DNA from: an uncultured Eubacteriales bacterium
GTDB taxonomy: Bacteria; Bacillota; Clostridia; Oscillospirales; CAG-382
Reading direction: 5' to 3'
Assembly (NCBI GenBank): GCA_934444485.1
Contig: CAKSCN010000072.1
Span: forward strand, 1-11,949
Length of the DNA stretch: 11,949 nucleotides
Shown: piece after piece, positions 1-6,777 of the stretch
Layout of the letters: the number at the start of each line of letters is the position of its first letter
Numbering within the stretch: position 1 is the stretch's first letter
Translations under genes and position numbers: made by a program
The notes under the pieces: generated by a model
The model's database searches: none
What the model was told of the DNA's origin: nothing
What the model saw: the letters and a program-made list of their open reading frames with translations, nothing else

Positions 1-1262
1 AGCGAGGACTGCGAAACTCCGACGGAACCGGCGTCGTTGCCGGAGTTACAAAGGTCGGTCTTGTTCACGGATACATTCTCAACGAAGGCGAGAAGGAAGC
101 AATTCCCGGAAAGCTCTACTACAGAGGCTACGACGTTGACGACCTTGTTGAGAGCTATTGCCGTGAGGATCGCTACGGATTTGAAGAATGCTCTTACATT
201 CTCTTTTTCGGTAAACTGCCCACAGAAAAGCAGCTTGCCATGTACAACGAGCTTGTATCCTCCTACGCTCATTTGCCGGAACGCTTTACGGAGGACGTGA
301 TACTTCGCTGTCCTTCCAAGAACATTATGAATAAACTGCAGTCGGGCGTGCTTGCTCTTTATTCATACGACGACAACGCTGAGGACAACAGCCTCGAGAA
401 CGTAATTCGTCAGAGCATACAGCTCACGGCAAGGATACCGATTATCGCCGCCCACGCATACGCAGTAAAAAAGCACGTATTCGAGAACGACTCTCTCTTT
501 CTCCACAGCCCCAAGCTCGGACTCTCCACCGCCCAGAATTTTCTGCGTATTCTCGGCGACAACCGCAGCTTCAATGAAGCAGAAGCAAAGCTTCTTGATC
601 TCTGCCTTGTTCTTCATGCGGAACACGGCGGAGGTAATAACTCAACCTTCACCTGCCGTGTGCTGTCCTCCTCGGGTACAGACACATACTCGGCAATAGG
701 CGCCGCTATAGGTTCTCTTAAAGGTCCCCGTCACGGCGGTGCGAACATAAAGGTTGAAAATATGTTCGGCGAAATAAAGGAAAACGTAAAGGATTGGAAA
801 GACGATGAGGAAATTGCGGCGTACCTGAGAAAAATCCTCCGCAAGGAAGCCGGCGACGGAAGCGGTCTCATTTACGGTATGGGACACGCAATATACACGC
901 TGTCCGACCCGAGAGCAAAGCTTCTGAAAAAGTACGCAAGGAATCTTGCCAAGGACAAAGGCTACGCCGACGAGTTTGCTCTTCTCGAAAAAATCGAGGA
1001 ACTCACACCGGGAGTCTTCGGAGAAACTAAAAACAAGATGATGTGTGCAAACGTCGATATGTACTCCGGGCTTGTTTACCGTATGCTCGGCATACCTCAG
1101 GATCTTTACACACCGCTGTTTGCGATAGCGAGAACCACCGGATGGTGCGCACACAGAATAGAGGAGCTTATGACCGGCGGAAGAATAATTCGTCCGGCAT
1201 ACAAAACAAAGGCAGCGTACAAGAGATACATTCCGATATCGGAACGCATTACGGAAAACTGA
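1..1262 (+). CDS. gltA: Citrate synthase, 5'-truncated by window edge
   Basis: Condenses acetyl-CoA with oxaloacetate to citrate in the cytoplasm. The reading frame is open from base 3 to the TGA at 1260-1262 (419 residues visible), so the gene starts upstream of the window; compared with family members of roughly 450 residues, only a short N-terminal piece is missing. An internal ATG at 240 is not the start, because conserved sequence (RGLRNSDGTG..., GKLYYRGYD) precedes it. The catalytic residues are present: His in LHAEHGGGNNST (codon 615-617), His in GPRHGGAN (732-734) and Asp in NVDMYSG (1056-1058), with the MGHAIYTLSDPRA and FAIARTTGWCAHRIEE blocks in the usual order. An intrinsic terminator follows 9 nt after the stop. 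No TCA-cycle neighbour lies inside the window, so an operon link cannot be judged. Being 2-methylcitrate synthase is a less likely alternative, since no propionate genes are nearby. Confidence 0.96.
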   Translation, partial: RGLRNSDGTGVVAGVTKVGLVHGYILNEGEKEAIPGKLYYRGYDVDDLVESYCREDRYGFEECSYILFFGKLPTEKQLAMYNELVSSYAHLPERFTEDVILRCPSKNIMNKLQSGVLALYSYDDNAEDNSLENVIRQSIQLTARIPIIAAHAYAVKKHVFENDSLFLHSPKLGLSTAQNFLRILGDNRSFNEAEAKLLDLCLVLHAEHGGGNNSTFTCRVLSSSGTDTYSAIGAAIGSLKGPRHGGANIKVENMFGEIKENVKDWKDDEEIAAYLRKILRKEAGDGSGLIYGMGHAIYTLSDPRAKLLKKYARNLAKDKGYADEFALLEKIEELTPGVFGETKNKMMCANVDMYSGLVYRMLGIPQDLYTPLFAIARTTGWCAHRIEELMTGGRIIRPAYKTKAAYKRYIPISERITEN

Positions 1263-1271
1263 CCACCGCTC

Positions 1272-1306
1272 AAAGCTTCGGCAAAACGCCGGGGCTTTTC
1301 TTTTTT
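1272..1306 (+). terminator. Intrinsic terminator of citrate synthase gene
   Basis: An 11-bp stem (1272-1282 with 1288-1298, two G-T wobbles) closes a 5-nt AAAAC loop and runs into the T-rich tract TTTTCTTTTTT (1296-1306). It starts 9 nt after the citrate synthase stop. On the minus strand the same hairpin is followed by no T-rich run, so it probably serves only the plus-strand gene. Confidence 0.85.
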
Positions 1307-1319
1307 CGTCCGTACTTGC

Positions 1320-2000
1320 TTACATAAACAGGCAAAGCACAATGGGAACGAAAATCGCCGGTACGAAGTTCATCGTTTTAAGCTTTGTAACTCCCAAAAG
1401 GTTAAGTCCTATACCGATGAGTATAACGGAGCCGACGCAGGTCATCTCACCCACGGCATAGTCCGTAAGGAACGGCGATGCGGCTTTCGCAAGAAGAACT
1501 ATTCCTCCCTGAATCGCAAGAACCGTTGCCGACGAAAACAGAACGCCGACTCCGAGAGCCGCACCGAAAACCGCACTTGAAACAAGGTCAAGCATTGCTT
1601 TCGCATACAGAAGCTCGTTGTCCGCCGATATACCTGCATTGAGCGAACCGATAACAGTAAGCGCACCGACGCAGAAAACGAGGCTTGAGGTAACAAAGGA
1701 GCTTGCGATTGTAGCCTCACCGTCAGGTCTTCCGAATCTCTTTTCGAGTAGTGAGCCGACGTATTCAATCTTCGCATCAAGGTCAGCAACGGAGCCGATG
1801 AGAGTTCCGACGGTCATTGAAATAATGAGAATAAGCGTATTCGTACCTTTCAGCGCACCGGATATGCCGATATACATCGTACAGAGTCCGAGAGCCTTCA
1901 TCAAAATATCCGAAAGCTTTTCGGGGATAAACCTTTTGAAGAGTATCCCGACAATGCCGCCGAAAAGCACGGTTGCAACGTTTGCGAAAACGCCGTACAT
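1320..2000 (-). CDS. DUF554 family membrane protein (copy A)
   Basis: A 226-residue, very hydrophobic polytopic membrane protein of the DUF554 (YdfK/YqgA-like) family, whose transport or other function is not established. Recognisable blocks are the N-terminal GGIVGILFKR segment, MYIGISGAL, VGTLIGSVADLDAKI, FCVGALTVIGSLNAG, MTCVGSVILIGIGLNLLG and the C-terminal FVPAIFVPIVLC. It aligns with the second DUF554 gene of this window (6061-6747) almost without gaps, at roughly 40-50% identity by eye. I chose the ATG at 1998-2000 because it matches the start of the paralogue. The frame also extends upstream to TTG codons at 2024 and 2033; the only purine-rich stretch (ATAGGGG, 2034-2040) touches the 2033 codon and is 9 nt from the 2024 codon, so the start is uncertain. 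It has its own promoter at about 2093-2101. Its 3' end lies 13 nt from the citrate synthase terminator, and I see no separate terminator for it. Confidence 0.9.
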   Translation of the reverse strand: MYGVFANVATVLFGGIVGILFKRFIPEKLSDILMKALGLCTMYIGISGALKGTNTLILIISMTVGTLIGSVADLDAKIEYVGSLLEKRFGRPDGEATIASSFVTSSLVFCVGALTVIGSLNAGISADNELLYAKAMLDLVSSAVFGAALGVGVLFSSATVLAIQGGIVLLAKAASPFLTDYAVGEMTCVGSVILIGIGLNLLGVTKLKTMNFVPAIFVPIVLCLFM

Positions 2001-2092
2001 ATTCTCAATTCCGAATCCGTTCAAAAATCTCAACCCCTATTTGCGAAAACACTGACCGTCAAAAGTCCGTATACATCGTCACCATACCGTAG

Positions 2093-2101
2093 AGTATATC
2101 A
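2093..2101 (-). promoter_or_regulatory. Extended -10 promoter for DUF554-A
   Basis: On the minus strand the sequence TGATATACT (2101 to 2093) is a TGn-extended -10 element (-10 hexamer TATACT at 2093-2098). The -35 position, around 2116-2121, is poor, which suits an extended -10 promoter or one needing an activator. The start of transcription would be near 2086, giving a leader of about 85 nt. Confidence 0.55.
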
Positions 2102-2129
2102 CAGAAAATATGAACATTTCCACTTTTTA

Positions 2130-2252
2130 ACTGTTTGTTTACTGTTTAGTACGCATTTCATTCGATTTTAGCGGTCAAAAAGCGGTGAAAAATAGGGATT
2201 GAGATTCAAAGTGTCTCATCGGAAGTCACGTTGCGGTGCTGTTGCGGTCACA
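2130..2252. repeat. Three pairs of 11-bp-phased direct repeats
   Basis: Each pair repeats with a step of exactly 11 bp. ACTGTTT occurs at 2130 and 2141; AGCGGTCAAAA/AGCGGTGAAAA at 2170-2180 and 2181-2191 (10 of 11 identical); TTGCGGT at 2231 and 2242. Tandem half-sites one helical turn apart are the layout used by OmpR/PhoB-family response regulators. They lie upstream of the DUF554-A -10 element. A regulatory role is inferred; the repeats themselves are directly visible. Confidence 0.5.
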
Positions 2253-2260
2253 CTTTTTCC

Positions 2261-2800
2261 TTAATAATTCTCGGCTTTCACTTCAAAATAAGCCTTGGGT
2301 CGTCCGCAGATCGGGCAGATATCCGGAGCGTCGGCAGAGCTTGTCTCGTAACCGCAGTTGCGGCAAATCCATTCCGCCGGTTCATCCTTTGAATATACCT
2401 TTCCCTTGTTTATGTTGCCGAGAAGCTTTTCGTATCTCTCCTTGTGCGCCTTTTCGACAGCTCCTACCCTCAAAAACAGCGTTGCAAGCTCGTCGAAACC
2501 CTCAGCCTTTGCTGTTTCGGCGAAAGACGCATACATCTGCGACCACTCAAAGTTTTCATTTTCGGCGGCAGAGCCGAGGTTTACGTCGGTTGTCGGAATA
2601 CCGCCGTTCAGTATTTTAAACCAAAGCTCGGCGTGCGCTTTTTCGTTTTTGCCCGTCAGAGAGAAAAACTCGGCTATCTGATTATATCCCTCTGCTTTTG
2701 CTTTTTCACTGTAAAAGGCGTATCTCGCCCATGCCATACACTCACCGCCGAAAGCTGTTTTGATATTCGCCTCTGTTTTTGAGCCTTTAAGTTCTGCCAT
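2261..2800 (-). CDS. rbr: Rubrerythrin
   Basis: A 179-residue non-haem iron peroxidase that reduces hydrogen peroxide in the cytoplasm of anaerobes. Residues 1-130 form the ferritin-like diiron domain with the expected ligand pattern E20, E53-x-x-H56, E85 and E116-x-x-H119. Residues 144-179 form a rubredoxin-type Fe(SCys)4 domain with Cys146, Cys149, Cys162 and Cys165, ending in the family-typical FEVKAENY. The residue just before Met-Tyr in helix C, usually Glu or Asp and a possible iron ligand, is Gln88. The ATG at 2798-2800 is chosen because AGGGAGG lies 9 nt upstream; a TTG three codons earlier has no usable site. It lies 51 nt after an AraC-type gene on the same strand, and I see no clear promoter between them, so cotranscription is possible. 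A hairpin covers the ribosome binding site. A clear terminator is not visible. Confidence 0.95.
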   Translation of the reverse strand: MAELKGSKTEANIKTAFGGECMAWARYAFYSEKAKAEGYNQIAEFFSLTGKNEKAHAELWFKILNGGIPTTDVNLGSAAENENFEWSQMYASFAETAKAEGFDELATLFLRVGAVEKAHKERYEKLLGNINKGKVYSKDEPAEWICRNCGYETSSADAPDICPICGRPKAYFEVKAENY

Positions 2801-2809
2801 ATAAATCAA

Positions 2810-2842
2810 CCTCCCTGTGCTTCTATTTTTGACACAAGGAGG
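2810..2842 (-). promoter_or_regulatory. Hairpin sequestering rubrerythrin ribosome binding site
   Basis: In minus-strand RNA, CCUCCUUGUG (2842 to 2833) pairs over 10 bp with CACAGGGAGG (2819 to 2810), with one G-U wobble and a 13-nt A-rich loop. The right arm is the Shine-Dalgarno sequence of rubrerythrin, so the folded form should block ribosome entry. No U run follows, so it is a poor terminator for the upstream AraC gene. The pairing is seen; translational control is inferred. Confidence 0.6.
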
Positions 2843-2851
2843 GAGTTTTAG

Positions 2852-3709
2852 TCAGTCTCTGTAAATAAATATTTGTCTGTATTTTTTCGGACAGTACCCG
2901 GAATAGCTCTTGAAAAAGCTCGAAAATGCGCTGTAATCGTCAAAGCCGACCTCGGTCATTACATCCGTTATCGGCAGCTCTTCGTTGACAAAGAGCGAAA
3001 TTGTTTTCTCGAATCTTTTCTTATTTATATACTTGAGCGGAGAAACGCCGACATTCTTCTTGAACATTCTGATAAAGTAATTCGGGTGCAGATGCATCAT
3101 TCCTGCAAGCTCTTCGACCGACAGCCTTTTATCGAGGTTGCGGTTTATGTAGTCGATAACGGCGGAAAGCTTACTTGATTCGTCGGGATTTTTGCTCTCC
3201 GCTCCCATGGGCGACTGTGTCGGCGGCACGGCTGCTTTATCGGCGCACGCAGTTTCAACGTAAAGCGCAAACAGCTCGACAATATACGCTTTGAGACGCA
3301 GGTTTGCCGCAGCGCCGGTCTTTTTTGTCTCGGCGAAAATCTTCTCGAAAAGGTTCTCGGTACTGCGCCTTTTATTTTCGGGAATGTCCACGTAAAGCGG
3401 AAGCTCGATAAGCTCGTTCATATTCTCGTTCGCTGTTTTTATATCGAAGTGCATCCAGTATTTTTTAACGTAATTCTCGCTCACGTGATAAAACGAATGC
3501 CTTGTCTTTGCAGGGATAAATATAAGCCGTCCGGGCTTGCCTCTGAAGGTGAGCTTATCCGTCTTTATTTCGCACTCGCCGCCAGTGACGTAGTAAAACT
3601 TGCTGTACGGGAGAGTTTGATTTATTCCGCACCAGTTCTTGCCGCAATTCGTGAAAGTGCCGTAAAAATAGTCAATACATAAATTGGAAAAACAGTCATA
3701 GTTCTGCAT
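2852..3709 (-). CDS. AraC-family transcriptional regulator
   Basis: A 285-residue cytoplasmic DNA-binding regulator. The N-terminal half (about residues 30-95, including GKPGRLIFIPAKTRHSFY) is a cupin-type AraC ligand-binding domain. A linker rich in Pro, Ser and charged residues (about 155-180) leads to the C-terminal pair of helix-turn-helix motifs: the first near 197-217 (LSVEELAGMMHLHPNYFIRMF), the second near 246-268, followed by the family-typical GYCPKKYRQ (the usual form is G.sPkkYR). The ATG at 3707-3709 is preferred. A GTG eight codons upstream lies immediately next to the -10 box and has no ribosome binding site, whereas the ATG has AGGT 7 nt upstream. Ligand and targets cannot be read from the sequence. 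Cupin-type members often sense sugars, but the neighbouring rubrerythrin or the envelope genes could equally be targets. A perfect palindrome in its own promoter may be an operator. Confidence 0.92.
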   Translation of the reverse strand: MQNYDCFSNLCIDYFYGTFTNCGKNWCGINQTLPYSKFYYVTGGECEIKTDKLTFRGKPGRLIFIPAKTRHSFYHVSENYVKKYWMHFDIKTANENMNELIELPLYVDIPENKRRSTENLFEKIFAETKKTGAAANLRLKAYIVELFALYVETACADKAAVPPTQSPMGAESKNPDESSKLSAVIDYINRNLDKRLSVEELAGMMHLHPNYFIRMFKKNVGVSPLKYINKKRFEKTISLFVNEELPITDVMTEVGFDDYSAFSSFFKSYSGYCPKKYRQIFIYRD

Positions 3710-3735
3710 AATCTTACCTGCTCCGATATCCACCC

Positions 3736-3764
3736 ATTATATACGTTTATATTCGTTAACGAAA
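3736..3764 (-). promoter_or_regulatory. Promoter of araC-type gene with palindromic -35 region
   Basis: A perfect -10 hexamer TATAAT lies at 3741-3736 on the minus strand. The -35 position at 17-bp spacing (3764-3759, TTTCGT) is weak and is covered by a perfect 12-bp palindrome, TTCGTTAACGAA (3752-3763). A weak -35 overlapped by a symmetric site suggests control by a dimeric regulator. Transcription would begin close to 3729, about 20 nt before the ATG. Confidence 0.6.
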
Positions 3765-3765
3765 G

Positions 3766-3781
3766 TCGGCTTTTCTGCCGA
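3766..3781 (-). terminator. Possible weak terminator after GT-CsaB gene
   Basis: A 5-bp stem (TCGGC with GCCGA, 6-nt loop) lies 12 nt after the stop of the glycosyltransferase-CsaB gene, followed on the minus strand by CTTTCGTT. The stem is short and the T tract poor, so read-through into the AraC-type gene is likely. Confidence 0.25.
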
Positions 3782-3793
3782 AAGCACTCGCCT

Positions 3794-6046
3794 TTACGAC
3801 GTATGCTCTTCGCCGCAAGTTATAAGCTTCTTTGCCAGCTCCGCATTTTTACGTGCAAGTTTGCGAAGCTCCGGGAGCACGCTTTCCAAATTCTTTTTTG
3901 CGTTTTCGAGGTTGCTCATAAAATCGCCGAGGACAGCTTCGTATTTGCCGTCGGAAAGCTCCTTGGGAGTTATGCTGTACCTATTGCCGACAACCGATGA
4001 AAAGCTCTTCACCTTCGGGTCGTACTCTATGCCGAACACGGGCTTGCCGGAAACGACACCGAAAATCAGCATATGAAGCCGCAGGGCAACGACGCACTCC
4101 GACTTTGAAATAATTCCGAGAATCGTCTGCGCATCGGCGGCACGGTCAACAAATACGCCCCTCGTTTTCATTTTTGAAAGCACATCAAGCGTTGCGGCTC
4201 TGTCCTTTGAGTACTGCATTGCAACAAACACAGGAAGCACGCCGTAGCTGTTTTGCAATGTATCCGCAAACTCGGCAAGAGCCTCGGGTACGGTTTTCCC
4301 GCCCTTGACGTCGGTGCAAAGACTGCGGACGGATATGCAGGCAAACGGCTCATGTATCCCGAATTCCGACATTATTTCGTCGGCAATTGCATCGTTTTTC
4401 ACTTCAAGGTCAAATGCCGGATCTGCCGTAAGCTCTACATTTTTGTTTTCGACGCCGAGTTCTCCGAGCATTCCGAGTGAATCCGGGTCACGCAGCGTTA
4501 TGCAGTCGGCACGGTCAAGGAGCTTCTTGGCGAGTCGGCGGTTTCCGGGCTTTGTTATGGGTCCTATACCGTTTGCATATAGCATGACGCGAAGTCCGAG
4601 CTTTTTTGCAAGGTGTGCGCAGTACAGATAATACAGGAGCGATTTTGTGCTTGTAACGTCCTGAATAAGGCTTCCTCCGCCGAGTATGAAGAGTTTTGCG
4701 GAGCGCATCGCTTTCTTCACTTCACGCATTCTGAATCTGCCGACTCCGCTGACGTCATGAAACTGCGACGGTTTCTCAACGTCATTCGTAAGCACCGCAA
4801 TACCCATATTTTCGTCAACACTGCGCAGATCCGCAATCACCGCCTCAAGAAGTGCGTCGTCTCCCGTGTTGCCGAAGCCGTAGTAGCCGAGAATGACCGC
4901 ATCCTTGGCAAAAATACGCATCGCACGCTTATACATCGCTTCGTTGTCGTCCGCCATCTTCCCCACGGAATAGTACCTTTCGACAACGCTCTTTCCGTAC
5001 TCCGCAACCCTCTCGCTCTCCTCGGGGCTCATATTAAAGAGCTTAACGATATCCCTCTCGAGAGTTTCTTTGTTTACCGGTGCGCAGTCACGGCAGGTGA
5101 AGTTGCAGGCACGTGCCTCTTCGAGGTTTTCTTCACTCGGAATACCGATATATCCCCACTCTCCGACCACAACGCACTTCTTTTTCATGGACATCGGTTC
5201 AAGGATTGCACGGCTGACACCCACGCAAACCTCCGCACAGGCAAGCACTTCGTTTACGTCGGTTCTGCCACCGGTGAGTATTACCGCTCTTCGTCCGAGC
5301 TTTGCGTTTATTTCTTCGGCACGCTTCGCAAGGTCGTCGTACGCCTCGCCGTTTCCCACGAGCATATACACAATTCCCGGGACATCCCTGTCAAGCTCCG
5401 GCATTATATCCATCATCGCAAAGGCATGAGAGCAGACTCTCGGGTCGAGACGTGTCACGCAGGCAACAACCTTGGCGTCTTTACTGAGTGAAAACTCCGC
5501 ACGCACCTTTGCACCGTCGATATCGGGAGAGAACTTTTTGCCGTCTATTCCGTTTATGCTGACAGATATGTTTCCGGGTTTTATTCCGTAATTGTCAACG
5601 AGATACTTCTTCAAATCCTCGCTCACCGCAAGACTCATCTGACCCCAATCGGTGAGAAGCTTATACGGAAAGCTTGTATTGTAGGCACCGTGTACGGTCG
5701 TGACAAACACAAAGGGGCATTTCCCCATAAGTCTGCGATGAACTATTCCCGTGAGAAAAGCGGGTATTCTTGCATGAGCGTGGACAATATCCGGCTTTTC
5801 CGACATTATTATTCTCTCCATGCTCATAACCGCTCCGAGCATCGCCGCAGGGTTCTTGCTGTTGACGGTAACGGTATAGTGTCTTATGCCGCAGGCTTCG
5901 ATTTCCTTTACGTATACTCCGCCGCCCGAAATTACCGCAACGTCGTGACCTCTTCTTTTAAGCTCCTTCGCAAGCTCCGTGACGTGAGTCTCCGCACCGC
6001 CGATATCGAGGCACGCAAGGGTCATTATTATCTTCAATCTCTTCAT
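3794..6046 (-). CDS. csaB: Glycosyltransferase-CsaB pyruvyl transferase fusion
   Basis: A 750-residue protein with two enzyme halves. Residues 1-375 are a GT-B, family 4-like glycosyltransferase: IGGAETHV (15-22), IVHAHAR (87-93), VHGAYN (118-123), SINGIDG, VGNGE (230-234), TGGRTDV (258-264) and VSRAILEPM (277-285). Residues 381-745 match polysaccharide pyruvyl transferase CsaB: YYGFGNTGDDALL (388-400), GGGSLIQD (456-463), ANGIGPI (491-497), TLRDPDS (517-523) and LRLHMLIFG (655-663). CsaB adds ketal pyruvate to secondary cell-wall polysaccharide, the ligand for SLH-domain surface proteins; an undecaprenyl-linked precursor on the inner membrane face is the likely substrate. No signal peptide or membrane span is evident. 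It is the last gene of an operon, 14 nt after DUF554-B. The start is ambiguous: AAAGGA (6047-6052) touches the ATG at 6044-6046, so the TTG at 6035-6037, 9 nt away, or the ATG at 6023-6025 could be used. Confidence 0.88.
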   Translation of the reverse strand: MKRLKIIMTLACLDIGGAETHVTELAKELKRRGHDVAVISGGGVYVKEIEACGIRHYTVTVNSKNPAAMLGAVMSMERIIMSEKPDIVHAHARIPAFLTGIVHRRLMGKCPFVFVTTVHGAYNTSFPYKLLTDWGQMSLAVSEDLKKYLVDNYGIKPGNISVSINGIDGKKFSPDIDGAKVRAEFSLSKDAKVVACVTRLDPRVCSHAFAMMDIMPELDRDVPGIVYMLVGNGEAYDDLAKRAEEINAKLGRRAVILTGGRTDVNEVLACAEVCVGVSRAILEPMSMKKKCVVVGEWGYIGIPSEENLEEARACNFTCRDCAPVNKETLERDIVKLFNMSPEESERVAEYGKSVVERYYSVGKMADDNEAMYKRAMRIFAKDAVILGYYGFGNTGDDALLEAVIADLRSVDENMGIAVLTNDVEKPSQFHDVSGVGRFRMREVKKAMRSAKLFILGGGSLIQDVTSTKSLLYYLYCAHLAKKLGLRVMLYANGIGPITKPGNRRLAKKLLDRADCITLRDPDSLGMLGELGVENKNVELTADPAFDLEVKNDAIADEIMSEFGIHEPFACISVRSLCTDVKGGKTVPEALAEFADTLQNSYGVLPVFVAMQYSKDRAATLDVLSKMKTRGVFVDRAADAQTILGIISKSECVVALRLHMLIFGVVSGKPVFGIEYDPKVKSFSSVVGNRYSITPKELSDGKYEAVLGDFMSNLENAKKNLESVLPELRKLARKNAELAKKLITCGEEHTS

Positions 6047-6060
6047 TCCTTTCGTAAATG

Positions 6061-6747
6061 TCAGTGAACAAATCTGCACACGATTATCGGCATGAAAATC
6101 GCAGGAACCATATTCATGACCTTTATCTTTGTCACGCCGAGGCAGTTGAGTCCCACGGCTATAATCGTCGCACCGCCTACGCAAGCCATTTCGGCTATGA
6201 TCGAATCACTCAAAAAAGGCTGTATAAACTGTGCGCCGAGAGACATTGCCGCCTCATACAGAAAGACGAGCGCACCCGAAAAAGCAACGCCTATTCCAAG
6301 AGTCGTTGCCATTATGAGCGCCGCTATGCCGTCAATCACAGACTTTGCGGCAAGAGTCGTATTGTCTCCGTGGAGACCGCTCTCAAGCGAGCCGATAACC
6401 GCCATAGCGCCGACACAAATTAGCAGACTGCATGATACAAACCCGTCTGCAATGCTCACACCGCCACCAGCGGCAAATCTGCGCTGAAGTATATCTCCGA
6501 GCTTATTTATTCTGCTTTCGAGGTCAGCAAGCTGTCCGATGACCGTACCGACCGCAAGCGACACTATTGCGACAAGCGCATTCTCGCCCGAAAGCGTTCC
6601 CGAAATTCCTATGTATATTATTACAAGCGAGAGTCCTTTCATTATTTGGTCAGACACTCTTTCGGAAAGTCCCGTTTTAATGAAAGATCCCGCTATACCG
6701 CCCACCGCAACGAGTATTCCGTTGAGAGCGGCACCGAAAAGCACCAT
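6061..6747 (-). CDS. DUF554 family membrane protein (copy B)
   Basis: A 228-residue polytopic membrane protein of unknown function, family DUF554. It shares with copy A the blocks YIGISGTLSG, VGTVIGQLADLESRI, CVGAMAVIGSL, EMACVGGATIIAVGLNCLGVTKIKVMN and the end MVPAIFMPIIVC. Several predicted membrane helices are separated by short loops; the longest soluble stretch is the charged segment around LGDILQRRFAAGGG. The ATG is clear, with AAAGGA 10 nt upstream. It is the middle gene of a minus-strand operon: 30 nt after the NYN-OST-HTH gene and 14 nt before the GT-CsaB gene. Its position before a cell-wall polysaccharide gene suggests, but does not show, an envelope role. Confidence 0.93.
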   Translation of the reverse strand: MVLFGAALNGILVAVGGIAGSFIKTGLSERVSDQIMKGLSLVIIYIGISGTLSGENALVAIVSLAVGTVIGQLADLESRINKLGDILQRRFAAGGGVSIADGFVSCSLLICVGAMAVIGSLESGLHGDNTTLAAKSVIDGIAALIMATTLGIGVAFSGALVFLYEAAMSLGAQFIQPFLSDSIIAEMACVGGATIIAVGLNCLGVTKIKVMNMVPAIFMPIIVCRFVH

Positions 6748-6777
6748 TGTATTCAGTTCCTTTATGTCATAGTGTTG

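Larger units (their letters stand above)
2001..2260. other. Intergenic region with promoter and phased repeats
   Basis: This 260-bp stretch between the rubrerythrin stop and the DUF554-A start has no credible gene, tRNA or transposon. It holds the DUF554-A promoter, a long (about 85 nt) 5' leader for that gene, and three pairs of short direct repeats each spaced by 11 bp (2130-2151, 2170-2191, 2231-2252). A 7-bp inverted repeat (2208-2214 with 2250-2256) encloses the last pair but is not followed by a T run, so it is not a convincing rubrerythrin terminator. Confidence 0.6.

Noticed and set aside
642..1154. Open frame of 170 codons on the minus strand inside citrate synthase
   Set aside because: It lies opposite the citrate synthase catalytic core, has Cys/Val-rich random composition and no start signals.
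2208..2256. Inverted repeat AAAGTGT/ACACTTT as a rubrerythrin terminator
   Set aside because: The stem is 7 bp, the loop is 35 nt, and no T run follows on the minus strand. A 7-bp inverted repeat at that distance is easily accidental.
4613..5491. Open frame of 292 codons on the plus strand opposite GT-CsaB
   Set aside because: No domain resemblance, no translation signal, and His/Arg/Ser-rich composition typical of an antisense frame. The minus strand carries all conserved GT and CsaB motifs.
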